Below are positions 25,306-33,689 of a DNA stretch of 64,000 bases, piece by piece. The notes under the pieces are model-generated. The model had not been told where the DNA came from and did not search any database. It saw only the letters and a list, made by a program, of their open reading frames with translations. Source of the stretch: Brevibacillus antibioticus (GTDB lineage Bacteria; Bacillota; Bacilli; Brevibacillales; Brevibacillaceae); assembly GCF_005217615.1 (NCBI RefSeq), contig NZ_SZNK01000001.1:6062501-6126500 (forward strand), written 5' to 3'. Made by a program: the position numbers and the translations under genes. Within the stretch, counting starts at the first letter, position 1, and each line of letters begins with the position of its first letter.

Positions 25306-26268
25306 ATGCAATACGTACCTTGGGACGATCAATATGCGGATGCTTTGTGCGAGCTGTGGAATCAGGAGTTGGGTGATCGCTTTCCGATGCGGCCAGCGCT
25401 CATGCGGCAAAACAGCTTCGAGGATCAGAATGTAGTCAAAGCCGGGTCGTGGATTGCGCTAGATGCTGTGACGCAGCGTCCCGTCGGTTTTGTCGTGGCC
25501 AAATGCTGGCAGGAGGGGCTCGATATTCAGTTGGGAATAGGCATCGGCTGGATACAGGTCTTGCTCGTGGCTACCGCACATCGCGGGCAAGGGGTCGGGC
25601 GTGAATTGCTGGCAAGAGCGGAAAAGGCGTTGCGAGAGCAAGGGGTGGAAAAGATCTTGCTCGGGCGCGATCCGTATCATTATTTCCCGGGCGTACCCGA
25701 TGAATCTGCGGATGTAAAAACGTGGTTTGAGCGACAAGGGTATCACTCGGAGGATCGATTGGAGAACGATCTGTTAGGCCAATATCACGAACCAGCAGAG
25801 CTGGAATTGCCAGAGGTACCAGATGGCCGCTTTCGCTTGTTGACGAGGGCGGACGAGAATGCCTTCTTGGCCTTCTTGCATCGATGCTTCCCCGGACGCT
25901 GGGAGTATGAAGCCATACACTATTTTCAGCGGGGAGGAACCGGACGCGAATTCGTTGTGGTGGAGCTGCACGGTGAGATCGTCGGTTTTTGCCGGATCAA
26001 TGATGCCGATTCTCCATTTATTTCCCAAAACGTCTACTGGGCACCTTTGTTTGCAGATGAGCTGGGCGGCATCGGTCCGTTGGGCGTGGATGCGGAGTAC
26101 AGAGGACGGGGCCTGGGACTGGCGATTGTGGAGGCAGGCATTGTGGCTTTACGAAATCGCGGTATATCAAACATTGTCATCGATTGGACGACGCTGGTCG
26201 ATTTCTATGCGAGGCTCGGGTATCGCAGCTGGAAGCAGTATGCGAAGTACGGCAAAGCATTCTCTTAA
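25306..26268 (+). CDS. Tandem GNAT acetyltransferase
   Basis: 320 residues with two GNAT domains. The first (~1-150) has VLLVATAHRGQGVGRELLARAEKAL as the acetyl-CoA loop; the second (~165-315) has GPLGVDAEYRGRGLGLAIVEAGI. Between the permeases and nagZ in one operon, it may acetylate a de-N-acetylated amino sugar or peptide, but the substrate is a guess. AGGGAGG is upstream of the ATG. I recall similar two-domain proteins beside muropeptide genes in Bacillales. Confidence 0.8.
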   Translation: MQYVPWDDQYADALCELWNQELGDRFPMRPALMRQNSFEDQNVVKAGSWIALDAVTQRPVGFVVAKCWQEGLDIQLGIGIGWIQVLLVATAHRGQGVGRELLARAEKALREQGVEKILLGRDPYHYFPGVPDESADVKTWFERQGYHSEDRLENDLLGQYHEPAELELPEVPDGRFRLLTRADENAFLAFLHRCFPGRWEYEAIHYFQRGGTGREFVVVELHGEIVGFCRINDADSPFISQNVYWAPLFADELGGIGPLGVDAEYRGRGLGLAIVEAGIVALRNRGISNIVIDWTTLVDFYARLGYRSWKQYAKYGKAFS

Positions 26269-26298
26269 AAAGAGTGGGTCAGTAGGGAGGAGGATTCT

Positions 26299-27912
26299 AT
26301 GCAAGCCGAACATATGACGGTGGAACAGAAGGTCGGGCAACTGCTAATGATCGGTTACCCTACGCTGGATATTCCCGAAGAAATGGAAGTGTGGATCAAA
26401 CAAAAACAGATTGGCAACGTGATTCTTTTTAGCCGCAATATCGGGACACCGGAGGAGACTTATCAACGCGTACAAAAGCTCCAGAGCTGGGCGTATGAGT
26501 CTGGGCATCCCTATCCGCTGTTGATCGGGACTGATCAGGAAAATGGCGTGGTTTCCCGTCTGCAAAAAGGGGCGACGCGCTTTCCCGGAGCGATGGCTTT
26601 GGGTGCCACAGGTAATCTCGATCAAGCCAAGCGCATCTACCAGGCAACAGGTGAGGAGCTACGTGCAGCAGGGATTTCAGTCAATTTCGCTCCGACGGTC
26701 GATGTGAACAACAATGCGGACAATCCGGTCATTGGGGTGCGGTCTTTTGGAGAAGCGCCAGAGCAGGTGGCTCGGTTTGGTGAGGCCGCCATTCAAGGCT
26801 TGCTTGCCAGTGGTGTCATTCCCGCTATCAAGCACTTCCCGGGTCATGGTGATACGAGCATCGATTCTCATGAAGCCGTTCCTGTGCTCGAACATGATCG
26901 GACGCGACTGGATCAGGTTGAGTTGGTCCCATTCCAGCGCAGTATAGCGGCAGGAGTCCCCATGGTGATGGTTGGACATATCAGTTTGCCGAGTATGGAT
27001 AAGTCGGGTTCTCCTGCTACGTATTCCAAGGAGATCGTGACGGGAATATTGCGTGAGTCCCTCGGCTTTGATGGGGTGGCAATAACGGATTGTATGGAGA
27101 TGGCTGCCATTGCGGATACCATCGGGGTTGCGGAGGCGGCGGTGCGTTGTGTGCAGGCTGGGATTGATCTTGTTCTGGTTTCCCATACACATGAAGTTCA
27201 GCAAAAAACGTATGAACGACTCGTTGCGGCCATTCATTCGGGGGAGCTGTCAGATGAGCGGGTCAACGAAGCAGTCAATCGCGTGCTGCAATTAAAGAAA
27301 CGATTTCTTTACTGGGAACATAGCTTGCGAGCAAATGGCCCTTCCTTTAACCGTGTCCAACATGCAGACATGGCGAGAAGTGCGCTCGCCCAAGCTATAA
27401 CCTTGGTGAAAAATGAACATCAGCTGCTTCCTTTACAAAGAGGCACACAACCACTCGGTGTAATTTTTCCGGGGATTGCTAACCTCACGTTGGCAGAGGA
27501 TGGGCAAGCAGCTTCTGGTGATTTGGCCGCACCATTGAGAAAATATCGTGAAGTTGAATACCATATGATGACGACGCTCAACCCGACAGAGGATGAAGTA
27601 GAGATAGTGGCGAATGTGATGTCAGCCACGGAGCAAATCGTCGTTTTTACGTACAATGCCCATATCTTGAAAGGCCAATCGCTATTGGTGAATCGGCTCG
27701 TTCAACAGGGGAAAAAGGTCGTGGCTATCGCCCTGCGAAACCCGTATGATCTCTTGGTCATGCCAGAGGTCGATGCGTATCTCGCTGTTTACGACCATTC
27801 GTACGATGCCATAGAGCTTGTGGCAGATATTTTGTTCGGGGAACGAAAGGCCGCTGGACATCTTCCAGTCAGTCTGATTCCATCGGAGAAAAAGCAGCAA
27901 GGTAAGGGGTAG
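26299..27912 (+). CDS. nagZ: NagZ-type beta-N-acetylglucosaminidase (GH3)
   Basis: 537 residues. Residues ~5-330 are the GH3 barrel: KHFPGHGDT (178-186), the Asp189-Ser-His191 dyad typical of NagZ in Gram-positives, and the nucleophile Asp264 in AITDCMEM. Residues ~370-530 form a second alpha-beta domain as in B. subtilis NagZ. B. subtilis NagZ is secreted and about 640 residues; this one starts directly with AEHMTVEQKVGQLLMIGYP and has no signal peptide, so it acts in the cytoplasm. It should release GlcNAc from GlcNAc-MurNAc fragments brought in by the ABC importer. GGGAGGAGG precedes the ATG. Confidence 0.9.
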   Translation: MQAEHMTVEQKVGQLLMIGYPTLDIPEEMEVWIKQKQIGNVILFSRNIGTPEETYQRVQKLQSWAYESGHPYPLLIGTDQENGVVSRLQKGATRFPGAMALGATGNLDQAKRIYQATGEELRAAGISVNFAPTVDVNNNADNPVIGVRSFGEAPEQVARFGEAAIQGLLASGVIPAIKHFPGHGDTSIDSHEAVPVLEHDRTRLDQVELVPFQRSIAAGVPMVMVGHISLPSMDKSGSPATYSKEIVTGILRESLGFDGVAITDCMEMAAIADTIGVAEAAVRCVQAGIDLVLVSHTHEVQQKTYERLVAAIHSGELSDERVNEAVNRVLQLKKRFLYWEHSLRANGPSFNRVQHADMARSALAQAITLVKNEHQLLPLQRGTQPLGVIFPGIANLTLAEDGQAASGDLAAPLRKYREVEYHMMTTLNPTEDEVEIVANVMSATEQIVVFTYNAHILKGQSLLVNRLVQQGKKVVAIALRNPYDLLVMPEVDAYLAVYDHSYDAIELVADILFGERKAAGHLPVSLIPSEKKQQGKG

Positions 27913-27950
27913 AAAGAGAAGATGAGTGTAGATGGGTGGGAGGTAACTGA

Positions 27951-28865
27951 ATGAAATTTCACCTGCGTGACTTAACGACAGAAACAAGAAACCGGAATAC
28001 GGAAGAGCTGGATAAATTCTCTACGATGGAAATTGTCCAGATTATGAATGAAGAGGATAAAACAGTTGCGTTTGCCGTTGAAAAGGAGCTGGCTTCGATT
28101 GCAGCGGCCGTTGACTTGATCGCAGAATGTATGGAGAACGGAGGAAGACTCTTTTATTTTGGAGCAGGAACGAGTGGAAGATTGGGCTTGCTCGATGCTG
28201 CTGAATGCCCCCCAACCTTTGGGACGGACCCCGCATTGGTGCAGGGAGTCATAGCAGGGGGAGAAAAAGCGATCGTCAGGGCAGTTGAAGGAGCCGAAGA
28301 CGTGGAGCAAAACGGCAGGGAAGATGTGATTTCCTATGGCGTAAAGGCAGGGGATGCCGTGGTGGGAATTGCTGCCAGTGGTCGGACACCCTATGTCATC
28401 GGAGCATTGGCGGAAGCAAGAAGGCAGCAGGCAAAAATCATATCGTTGTCCTGCAACCAGGTGGCACAGATCAGCCACGGTGTGGATGTAGCGATTAATG
28501 TGGTAGTAGGACCAGAGGTAGTAACCGGATCGACTCGCTTAAAAGCAGCGACGGCGCAGAAGATGGTTCTCAATATGATTACGACAGGATGCATGGTACG
28601 GTTGGGGAAAGTGTACAAAAATTTGATGGTCAATGTGCAGGTAACCAATGAGAAACTGAAGGAACGGGCAAAACAAATCGTGGCAGAAGCGACCAACGTC
28701 TCCACCGATGAGGCAGACGTACTGTTGCATAAGGCAGACGGTGACGCAAAGCTGGCAATCGTGATGCAAAAGACAGGGCTGCGAGCAGAGGACGCAAGCC
28801 GCTTGCTCACCCAGTACAAGGGCAATATCCGGCGAATTTTGGAAAGGAACCACAATCAGGAATGA
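27951..28865 (+). CDS. murQ: N-acetylmuramic acid 6-phosphate etherase
   Basis: 304 residues, SIS-domain MurQ: LTTETRNRNTEELDKFSTMEIVQIMNEED at the start, the phosphosugar loop FGAGTSGRLGLLDAAECPPTF, VGIAASGRTPYVIGAL and a C-terminal UBA-like helical part. It cleaves the D-lactyl ether of MurNAc-6-phosphate to GlcNAc-6-phosphate. GGGAGGT precedes the ATG. The usual partner MurP (PTS that phosphorylates MurNAc on entry) is absent; an unidentified kinase would be needed if import is by the ABC system. Last gene before a terminator. Confidence 0.95.
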   Translation: MKFHLRDLTTETRNRNTEELDKFSTMEIVQIMNEEDKTVAFAVEKELASIAAAVDLIAECMENGGRLFYFGAGTSGRLGLLDAAECPPTFGTDPALVQGVIAGGEKAIVRAVEGAEDVEQNGREDVISYGVKAGDAVVGIAASGRTPYVIGALAEARRQQAKIISLSCNQVAQISHGVDVAINVVVGPEVVTGSTRLKAATAQKMVLNMITTGCMVRLGKVYKNLMVNVQVTNEKLKERAKQIVAEATNVSTDEADVLLHKADGDAKLAIVMQKTGLRAEDASRLLTQYKGNIRRILERNHNQE

Positions 28866-28867
28866 GC

Positions 28868-28898
28868 AGCCTAATCCTTTTGGATGAGGCTTTTTTTG
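28868..28898 (+). terminator. Terminator of the amino-sugar operon
   Basis: AGCCTAATCC/GGATGAGGCT imperfect stem with a TTTTTTT run. Confidence 0.75.
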
Positions 28899-29039
28899 TG
28901 TTGGGACGACCTGACTGGTAATGAAAATCACTTGTATGATCCATAAAATGTTCATTTGAATATTGGCGAAAAAGAGGATATGATTACATTCATTCTTATA
29001 TTGTAATTTCTATAATTTGAATGGACAGAGGTGATAGGT

Positions 29040-29975
29040 ATGAAAAAGGGTGATTTTCACCATCTTGATCATGTGAAAGAACAGCAAACATCGAAGAAAA
29101 CACTGTGGATTACGCTCCTATTGACGTTGTTTTTTACGATCGTGGAGGTTGTGGGGGGCTTGATGTCCAATTCACTCGCGCTCCTGTCCGACTCCGCCCA
29201 TATGATTTCTGACGTTATTGCGTTAGGGTTGAGTATGACCGCTATTTATATGGCGACACGTAAGCCGACGAAGAAGTACACGTTCGGATTTCTCCGTTTT
29301 GAAATTATTGCTTCGTTCTTGAATGGCTTGGCTCTTGCCGTGATTTCGATCGGGATTGTGATTGAAGGGATCAAACGGATGATCAATCCGCAAGACGTTG
29401 ATTTGCAGTTGATGCTGACGATTGCATCCATCGGTTTGGTTGTAAACATTGTGCTGACCATCGTACTTTCCCGCAGTATGAAGGAAGAAGACAACCTCAA
29501 TGTAAAAAGCGCGTTATGGCACTTTATTGGGGATTTGCTCAGCTCCGTCGGTGTAATTACGTCGGCGATTCTCATTTACATGACAGGCTACTACTTGTTC
29601 GACCCGTTGATCAGCTTAGTGATTGGGGGAATTATTTTTACAGGTGGTGCCAAAATTATTCGTGAGTCGTTACTCGTGCTGATGGAATCCGTTCCAGAGC
29701 AGTTTGATCTCGATCAAATCCGGCAGGACCTCAGTGAGGTAGAGGGTGTGGAGGATGTTCATGAGCTGCACCTGTGGGCGGTATCCACTGAGCATTACTC
29801 CCTGACAGCGCATGTGTTTGTTCGCGAAGGCATCCAGCCGTATTGTGTCATTCTGGCGATTAATCACATTTTGCAAACGAAATACGGAATTGACCATTCG
29901 ACGATTCAGATCGAGCACCCGACGATTCTGGATCACGGGGAATATGGCAAGCAGTTTTTGCTTGAGCAAGCATAA
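29040..29975 (+). CDS. czcD: Cation diffusion facilitator, CzcD-type zinc exporter
   Basis: 311 residues, six membrane helices. Metal-site motifs are SLALLSDSAHMISDVIAL (helix 2, HxxxD) and SALWHFIGDLLSSVG (helix 5, HxxxD). The cytoplasmic C-terminal domain (~215-300) carries HELHLWAVSTEHYSLTAHV. A His-rich N-terminus (FHHLDHVK) may bind metal. It exports Zn2+ and related ions in exchange for protons or K+. ATG 29040 follows AGAGGTGAT; GTG 29031 is inside that site. No CzrA-like operator is obvious upstream. Confidence 0.9.
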   Translation: MKKGDFHHLDHVKEQQTSKKTLWITLLLTLFFTIVEVVGGLMSNSLALLSDSAHMISDVIALGLSMTAIYMATRKPTKKYTFGFLRFEIIASFLNGLALAVISIGIVIEGIKRMINPQDVDLQLMLTIASIGLVVNIVLTIVLSRSMKEEDNLNVKSALWHFIGDLLSSVGVITSAILIYMTGYYLFDPLISLVIGGIIFTGGAKIIRESLLVLMESVPEQFDLDQIRQDLSEVEGVEDVHELHLWAVSTEHYSLTAHVFVREGIQPYCVILAINHILQTKYGIDHSTIQIEHPTILDHGEYGKQFLLEQA

Positions 29976-29986
29976 ATGACCATGAG

Positions 29987-30030
29987 AAAAAGGCTAATCT
30001 CCAAGGAAGCTCAGGAGATTCGCCTTTTTT
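29987..30030 (+). terminator. Terminator of czcD
   Basis: AAAAAGGC and AATCTCC pair with GGAGATT and GCCTTTTTT; strong stem with T-tract. Confidence 0.85.
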
Positions 30031-30046
30031 ATTTCCTTCCCCTCAA

Positions 30047-30075
30047 TGAAACTGAACACATAGGGTGAACGTCTA
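30047..30075 (+). promoter_or_regulatory. ECF sigma-type promoter
   Basis: TGAAAC (30047-30052), 17-base spacer, CGTCTA (30070-30075): the SigW/SigM/SigX-type extracytoplasmic stress promoter pattern, 25 bases before the DUF3267 start codon. Confidence 0.65.
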
Positions 30076-30099
30076 AATAGAAAGGAAGGAGGTTTTCTT

Positions 30100-30717
30100 A
30101 TGAGAATCACAACCAAATTACCACAGTATCATGAAAATGTACATGTCGAGTTGATGAAAGATGAATGGGTTCCACTGAAAGAACCACAGAGTTTGAGCAG
30201 GGCCACTCTTTTATCGATTCCTTTCATGCTGATCAATGCCCTCATCGCCTTTGGGATCATCCATATTTTTTCGCCAATAACCTTTCAGGAATTGGGGCTG
30301 ACATCTGACTCGCTATCCATATCCATTGACTTCAGCGTGATATTCTCTCTACTCGCCTTGGTCATTATTCATGAATGCTTGCATTTGATCTTTATCCCGA
30401 ATTTCTTGAGATCAGAAAAAACATGGATGGGGCTAACGTTGTTTGGCGGGTTTGTAGCAACAGAAGAAAAGATTCCAAAAGCAAGCTACATCCTGATTAC
30501 CGTCGCTCCATTCATTCTCATTTCGGTTATGTTGCCATTTCTTCTAGGTTTTTTGGGGCTGTTCACTACTGTATTAAAATTTATGATTTTGATAAACGCA
30601 ATCGCTTCATCGGTTGATATGCTGAATCTTTTCCTGGTGATGAAGCAAGTTCCGAAACAAGCAATCTTGATCAGTAACGGACAAAAGACGTACTGGAAAG
30701 CGCTCGGAAACGATTAA
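30100..30717 (+). CDS. DUF3267 membrane zincin-like metalloprotease
   Basis: 205 residues with about four membrane helices. HECLH (HExxH) lies at the start of a membrane helix (ALVIIHECLHLIFIPNF, ~residues 85-100), the zinc-binding motif of the DUF3267 putative zincin family. AAGGAGG is 9 bases before the ATG. With an ECF-type promoter upstream, it may take part in envelope stress or intramembrane proteolysis. Substrate unknown. The stop overlaps the convergent DoxX-like gene by 4 bases. Confidence 0.8.
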   Translation: MRITTKLPQYHENVHVELMKDEWVPLKEPQSLSRATLLSIPFMLINALIAFGIIHIFSPITFQELGLTSDSLSISIDFSVIFSLLALVIIHECLHLIFIPNFLRSEKTWMGLTLFGGFVATEEKIPKASYILITVAPFILISVMLPFLLGFLGLFTTVLKFMILINAIASSVDMLNLFLVMKQVPKQAILISNGQKTYWKALGND

Positions 30718-31055
30718 AGCCAAAGGAGAAGCAACGAACAAATAAGTAAAATTCCTGCATTTATCGCCATGACGGGTTTATGCTTTGCCCGAAAAAGATG
30801 GGCATGGATAGCACCGAGCATGAGGATGGCGAACAGGATACAAGCGAATGTTAAGACTCCAGGAATCCAAAAGGAGCTAATTACGCCGATAACTCCGACC
30901 AGCTCAAGTGAGGCAATCACGTCCATAAACCAAAGGGGGTACCCATATTCCTTCCAGTGCTGAAGCATAGAGTTTGCGCGTAAAAATTTCATTAACACAG
31001 AGATGGAAAACATCAAAGCCAAAATCAGTGAAAGAATCATGATGAATGTGTTCAA
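30714..31055 (-). CDS. DoxX-like membrane protein
   Basis: 113 residues with four membrane helices, the DoxX_2-type size and pattern (FSISVLMKFLRANSMLQHWKEYGYPLWFMDVIASLELVGVIGVISSFW). Physiological role not established; some relatives are linked to thiol or oxidative stress. Divergent from the Crp-like regulator gene 109 bases away, which may control it. Confidence 0.75.
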   Translation of the reverse strand: MNTFIMILSLILALMFSISVLMKFLRANSMLQHWKEYGYPLWFMDVIASLELVGVIGVISSFWIPGVLTFACILFAILMLGAIHAHLFRAKHKPVMAINAGILLICSLLLLWL

Positions 31056-31164
31056 CGATTTACACTCCTTTGTTCATTCGAAATCCATTGCTTAACGAGG
31101 AGTATAATGGGAGTGATCCATACAATATGTAGTCCAGCCTACAGTGAGCAGGAGGAAGTACAGG

Positions 31165-31911
31165 GTGATCGAAAAGGAGAAATTTTTATCCCGCATCCAT
31201 TTGTTTCAGTCGTTAAGTGAAGCAGAGCTAGCCCAATTGGAACCGGCGACTCCTATGGAAGTGGTCAAAAAAGGAACGATAATTTCCTCCCCTCATCTGG
31301 AGCTAAAAAGGCTGTTTTTGATCAAGGCTGGGAAGGTTCGCCTATACAAGCTTTCGGCTGACGGCAAAGAGCTAACGATTGATTTGCTCGGCACAGGCCA
31401 TGTTTTTGGCGAGATCGGGTCTTTTACGATTAGTTCAACCAATATGTACGCCGAAGCGTGGGAAGATTCGGTGATTTGTTCGATTGATAAAGGACAATTT
31501 GAAGAGCTGATGCTGGAGAAACCGAGGCTTGCCTTGCATTTTATCGAGATTGTCTCGAATCGCTTGCAAGAGGTAGAAGAAATGATGGAGCTCATGGCGT
31601 ATGGAAGTGTGCGACAGCGTCTTGTATATTTGCTCGACAGGCTGTGCGAAAAATATGGAGGAGAGCGCCAGGCTGACGCACCAGAATGGATCGAGCTGGC
31701 AGTGAACCTGACGCATCAGGAGCTGGCGACGATGATGGGGTGTATTCGTGAAACAGTAACAGAGACGCTTCATGAGCTAACAGTAGAAGGTATCGTGAAG
31801 AAAGCGGGACTGCGTAAGCCGTTATGGGTGCATCGGGAGCGATTGAGGGAAGCGCTGGCCCCTCATTCATTCACAAATGTATTCTTTACTCGTATGGACA
31901 AGCGGAAATAG
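31165..31911 (+). CDS. Crp/Fnr-family transcriptional regulator
   Basis: 248 residues. The N-terminal cyclic-nucleotide-fold sensor (~10-125) contains FLIKAGKVRLYKLSADGKELTIDLLGTGHVFGEIG. The C-terminal winged helix (~150-225) has LTHQELATMMGCIRETVTETLHEL. No cysteine cluster motif, so it is not an oxygen-sensing Fnr; the effector is unknown. GTG 31165 lies 8 bases after AGGAGGA; the upstream GTG at 31144 would put that site inside the coding region. Its last 49 bases overlap the convergent DUF2569 gene. Confidence 0.85.
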   Translation: MIEKEKFLSRIHLFQSLSEAELAQLEPATPMEVVKKGTIISSPHLELKRLFLIKAGKVRLYKLSADGKELTIDLLGTGHVFGEIGSFTISSTNMYAEAWEDSVICSIDKGQFEELMLEKPRLALHFIEIVSNRLQEVEEMMELMAYGSVRQRLVYLLDRLCEKYGGERQADAPEWIELAVNLTHQELATMMGCIRETVTETLHELTVEGIVKKAGLRKPLWVHRERLREALAPHSFTNVFFTRMDKRK

Positions 31912-32354
31912 GGAATCCAGATCATTGCGGTAATGCCAGTCTGGAGCAATCTTAGTCCTGATTGCTTGACAAGCTGACTTGTGTCTCCGAAAAGACTATC
32001 AAAGCTCGCCCAAGCCAACAAATCGATCACGTTTAAGATGATATAAAGAAGAATCATACCAACAAATAAATGGGGAGCACGTTTCTTTTTCTGGAAATAA
32101 AAAACGAGAAGGGTCAGTGAAAATGCGAGTAAACCTATCTCTAACAAAATGTTGCTGTAGTAATACAAAGTGAACGACAGACTTTGCTCCATAAACGGTT
32201 GGAGCTCTTCAATTGCTTCAGCATGATCTTGAAAAATGCCGATGATGGATGCAAGCACGGAAAATGGGCTGAGAACGACCATAATGGTCGGCCAGATTAA
32301 CCAGCCGCCCAATCCGTTTGGCTTCTTTACAGTTTCTTCTACTTGGACATTCAT
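31863..32354 (-). CDS. DUF2569 membrane protein
   Basis: 163 residues, four membrane helices, DUF2569-like pattern (GLGGWLIWPTIMVVLSPF at the start). ATG 32354 is preceded by AGAGGTAAG about 10 bases upstream; the frame is open further but covers promoter DNA. It overlaps the end of the Crp-like gene on the other strand. Function unknown. Confidence 0.7.
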   Translation of the reverse strand: MNVQVEETVKKPNGLGGWLIWPTIMVVLSPFSVLASIIGIFQDHAEAIEELQPFMEQSLSFTLYYYSNILLEIGLLAFSLTLLVFYFQKKKRAPHLFVGMILLYIILNVIDLLAWASFDSLFGDTSQLVKQSGLRLLQTGITAMIWIPYFRLSIRVKNTFVNE

Positions 32355-32505
32355 TCGTGTTTTCTTACCTCTCTGTTCGTAATGTTGTGGGTACCAGATA
32401 ATGGTATAGAATGAAAGGCAGAAGGTCAATTGTGAAAACTAAGATTTTTGCAAGGAAGCTGGCAAGAGGTAATCCCAAGATACGATAGAAGAAGGGAAGA
32501 AAAGC

Positions 32506-33504
32506 ATGAACAAAATCCGTTACCATCGCAGAAAATACACGCAGGGTCATACACCAATCGAAAGGCTGGAGCGACTGTCCAAGGAGTTAGGCGGACCGAG
32601 CATTTCTATCAAGCGAGACGACATGCTTGGCTTGACAGCAGGGGGAAACAAGACGCGAAAGCTGGAGTATTTGGTGGCAGAGGCGATCGAACAAGGAGCA
32701 GACACGTTGATTACATGTGGAGCTGTCCAATCCAATCACTGTCGATTGACCCTGGCTGCGGCAGTTCGCGAAGGTCTGCACTGCCAGCTCGTGCTGTCCG
32801 CGCCTGAGACGGGCGACTACCAACCGCAAGCGAGTGGGAATCATCTGTTGTTCCACTTGCTCGGAGCAGAAAAAATCGAGGTCATTCCCGCTGAGGCAGA
32901 TTTGCTTGCAGCTATGGAAGAGCTCGCTGAAAGTCTGAGAAAACAAGGCAGAAAACCATATCTGATTCCTGTAGGAGGCTCCAACGAAGTCGGGTCTTTG
33001 GGGTACATGGCGTGTGCGGAAGAAATCGAGCAGCAGGCCTGGGAAACGACGACTCCGTACGATTATGTCGTGACGGCAACGGGAAGTGGCGGTACGCAAG
33101 CAGGTCTCATTGTCGGTTTTATGGCGCGTCAGTCCAACACAAAAGTAATCGGGATCAATGTCAGCCGAGATCGGGCTGCACAAGAAGCAAAGGTGATGGG
33201 GTTGCTGCGCAGTACAGCGGCACGGATCGGTTTGCAAGGGGACATACGAGCAGAAGCTGTGCTTTGCGACGACAGATTTGTCGGGCCAGGCTATGCGATT
33301 CCGACGGATGGCATGATCGAAGCCGTTCGGCTGGTTGCGCGGACAGAAGGGATATTGCTAGATCCTGTCTATACCGGAAAAGGAATGGCAGGGTTGATCG
33401 GCTTGATTCGCGAAGGGCATTTTACCAAGAGTGATCACGTATTGTTCCTGCATACGGGTGGTTCACCTGCACTCTATACGGTACCACAGTTGTTTTTGCC
33501 GTAA
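32506..33504 (+). CDS. dcyD: D-cysteine desulfhydrase / ACC-deaminase-family PLP enzyme
   Basis: 332 residues, fold-type II PLP enzyme. The internal aldimine lysine is probably K49 in TAGGNKTRKLE, followed by the substrate-binding CGAVQSNHCR and the phosphate-binding TATGSGGTQAG. The family converts D-cysteine to pyruvate, ammonia and H2S or deaminates ACC. The SNH and GGSNEVGSLGY blocks fit D-cysteine desulfhydrase, but the substrate cannot be fixed by eye. GAAGGGA lies about 9 bases upstream of the ATG. Divergent from the DUF2569 gene. Confidence 0.82.
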   Translation: MNKIRYHRRKYTQGHTPIERLERLSKELGGPSISIKRDDMLGLTAGGNKTRKLEYLVAEAIEQGADTLITCGAVQSNHCRLTLAAAVREGLHCQLVLSAPETGDYQPQASGNHLLFHLLGAEKIEVIPAEADLLAAMEELAESLRKQGRKPYLIPVGGSNEVGSLGYMACAEEIEQQAWETTTPYDYVVTATGSGGTQAGLIVGFMARQSNTKVIGINVSRDRAAQEAKVMGLLRSTAARIGLQGDIRAEAVLCDDRFVGPGYAIPTDGMIEAVRLVARTEGILLDPVYTGKGMAGLIGLIREGHFTKSDHVLFLHTGGSPALYTVPQLFLP

Positions 33505-33507
33505 AAA

Positions 33508-33562
33508 AACAGGCAGTGGCAGCGATGACGTACCATTGCGTTCAGAGCTACCACTGCCTGTT
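33508..33562. terminator. Long hairpin after dcyD, T-tract on the minus-strand side
   Basis: Sixteen-base arms (33508-33523 and 33547-33562, one mismatch) starting AACAGGCAGTGG. The A-run lies on the left, so the classical terminator polarity is leftward, although no leftward gene ends here. Confidence 0.5.
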
Positions 33563-33584
33563 CAGCAACCACCCATCCGATAAG

Positions 33585-33622
33585 ACCCTTCCCATTTATT
33601 TGGAGAAGGGTGGATTTGTTTG
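33585..33622 (+). terminator. Second hairpin after dcyD
   Basis: ACCCTTC/GAAGGGT (33585-33591, 33605-33611) followed by GGATTTGTTT, a moderate rightward terminator. Confidence 0.45.
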
Positions 33623-33689
33623 GGTGAATCTGTATAGAATGGTCGTATGTAAGGCTCGTCTAAATAGAAACGCAGAGGTTGGTTGATCG

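Noticed and set aside
33657-33670. CGTCTAAATAGAAA upstream of the PucR-like gene, identical to part of the ECF promoter at 30070
   Set aside because: No TGAAAC-like -35 at the required 16-17 base distance, so it is probably coincidental.
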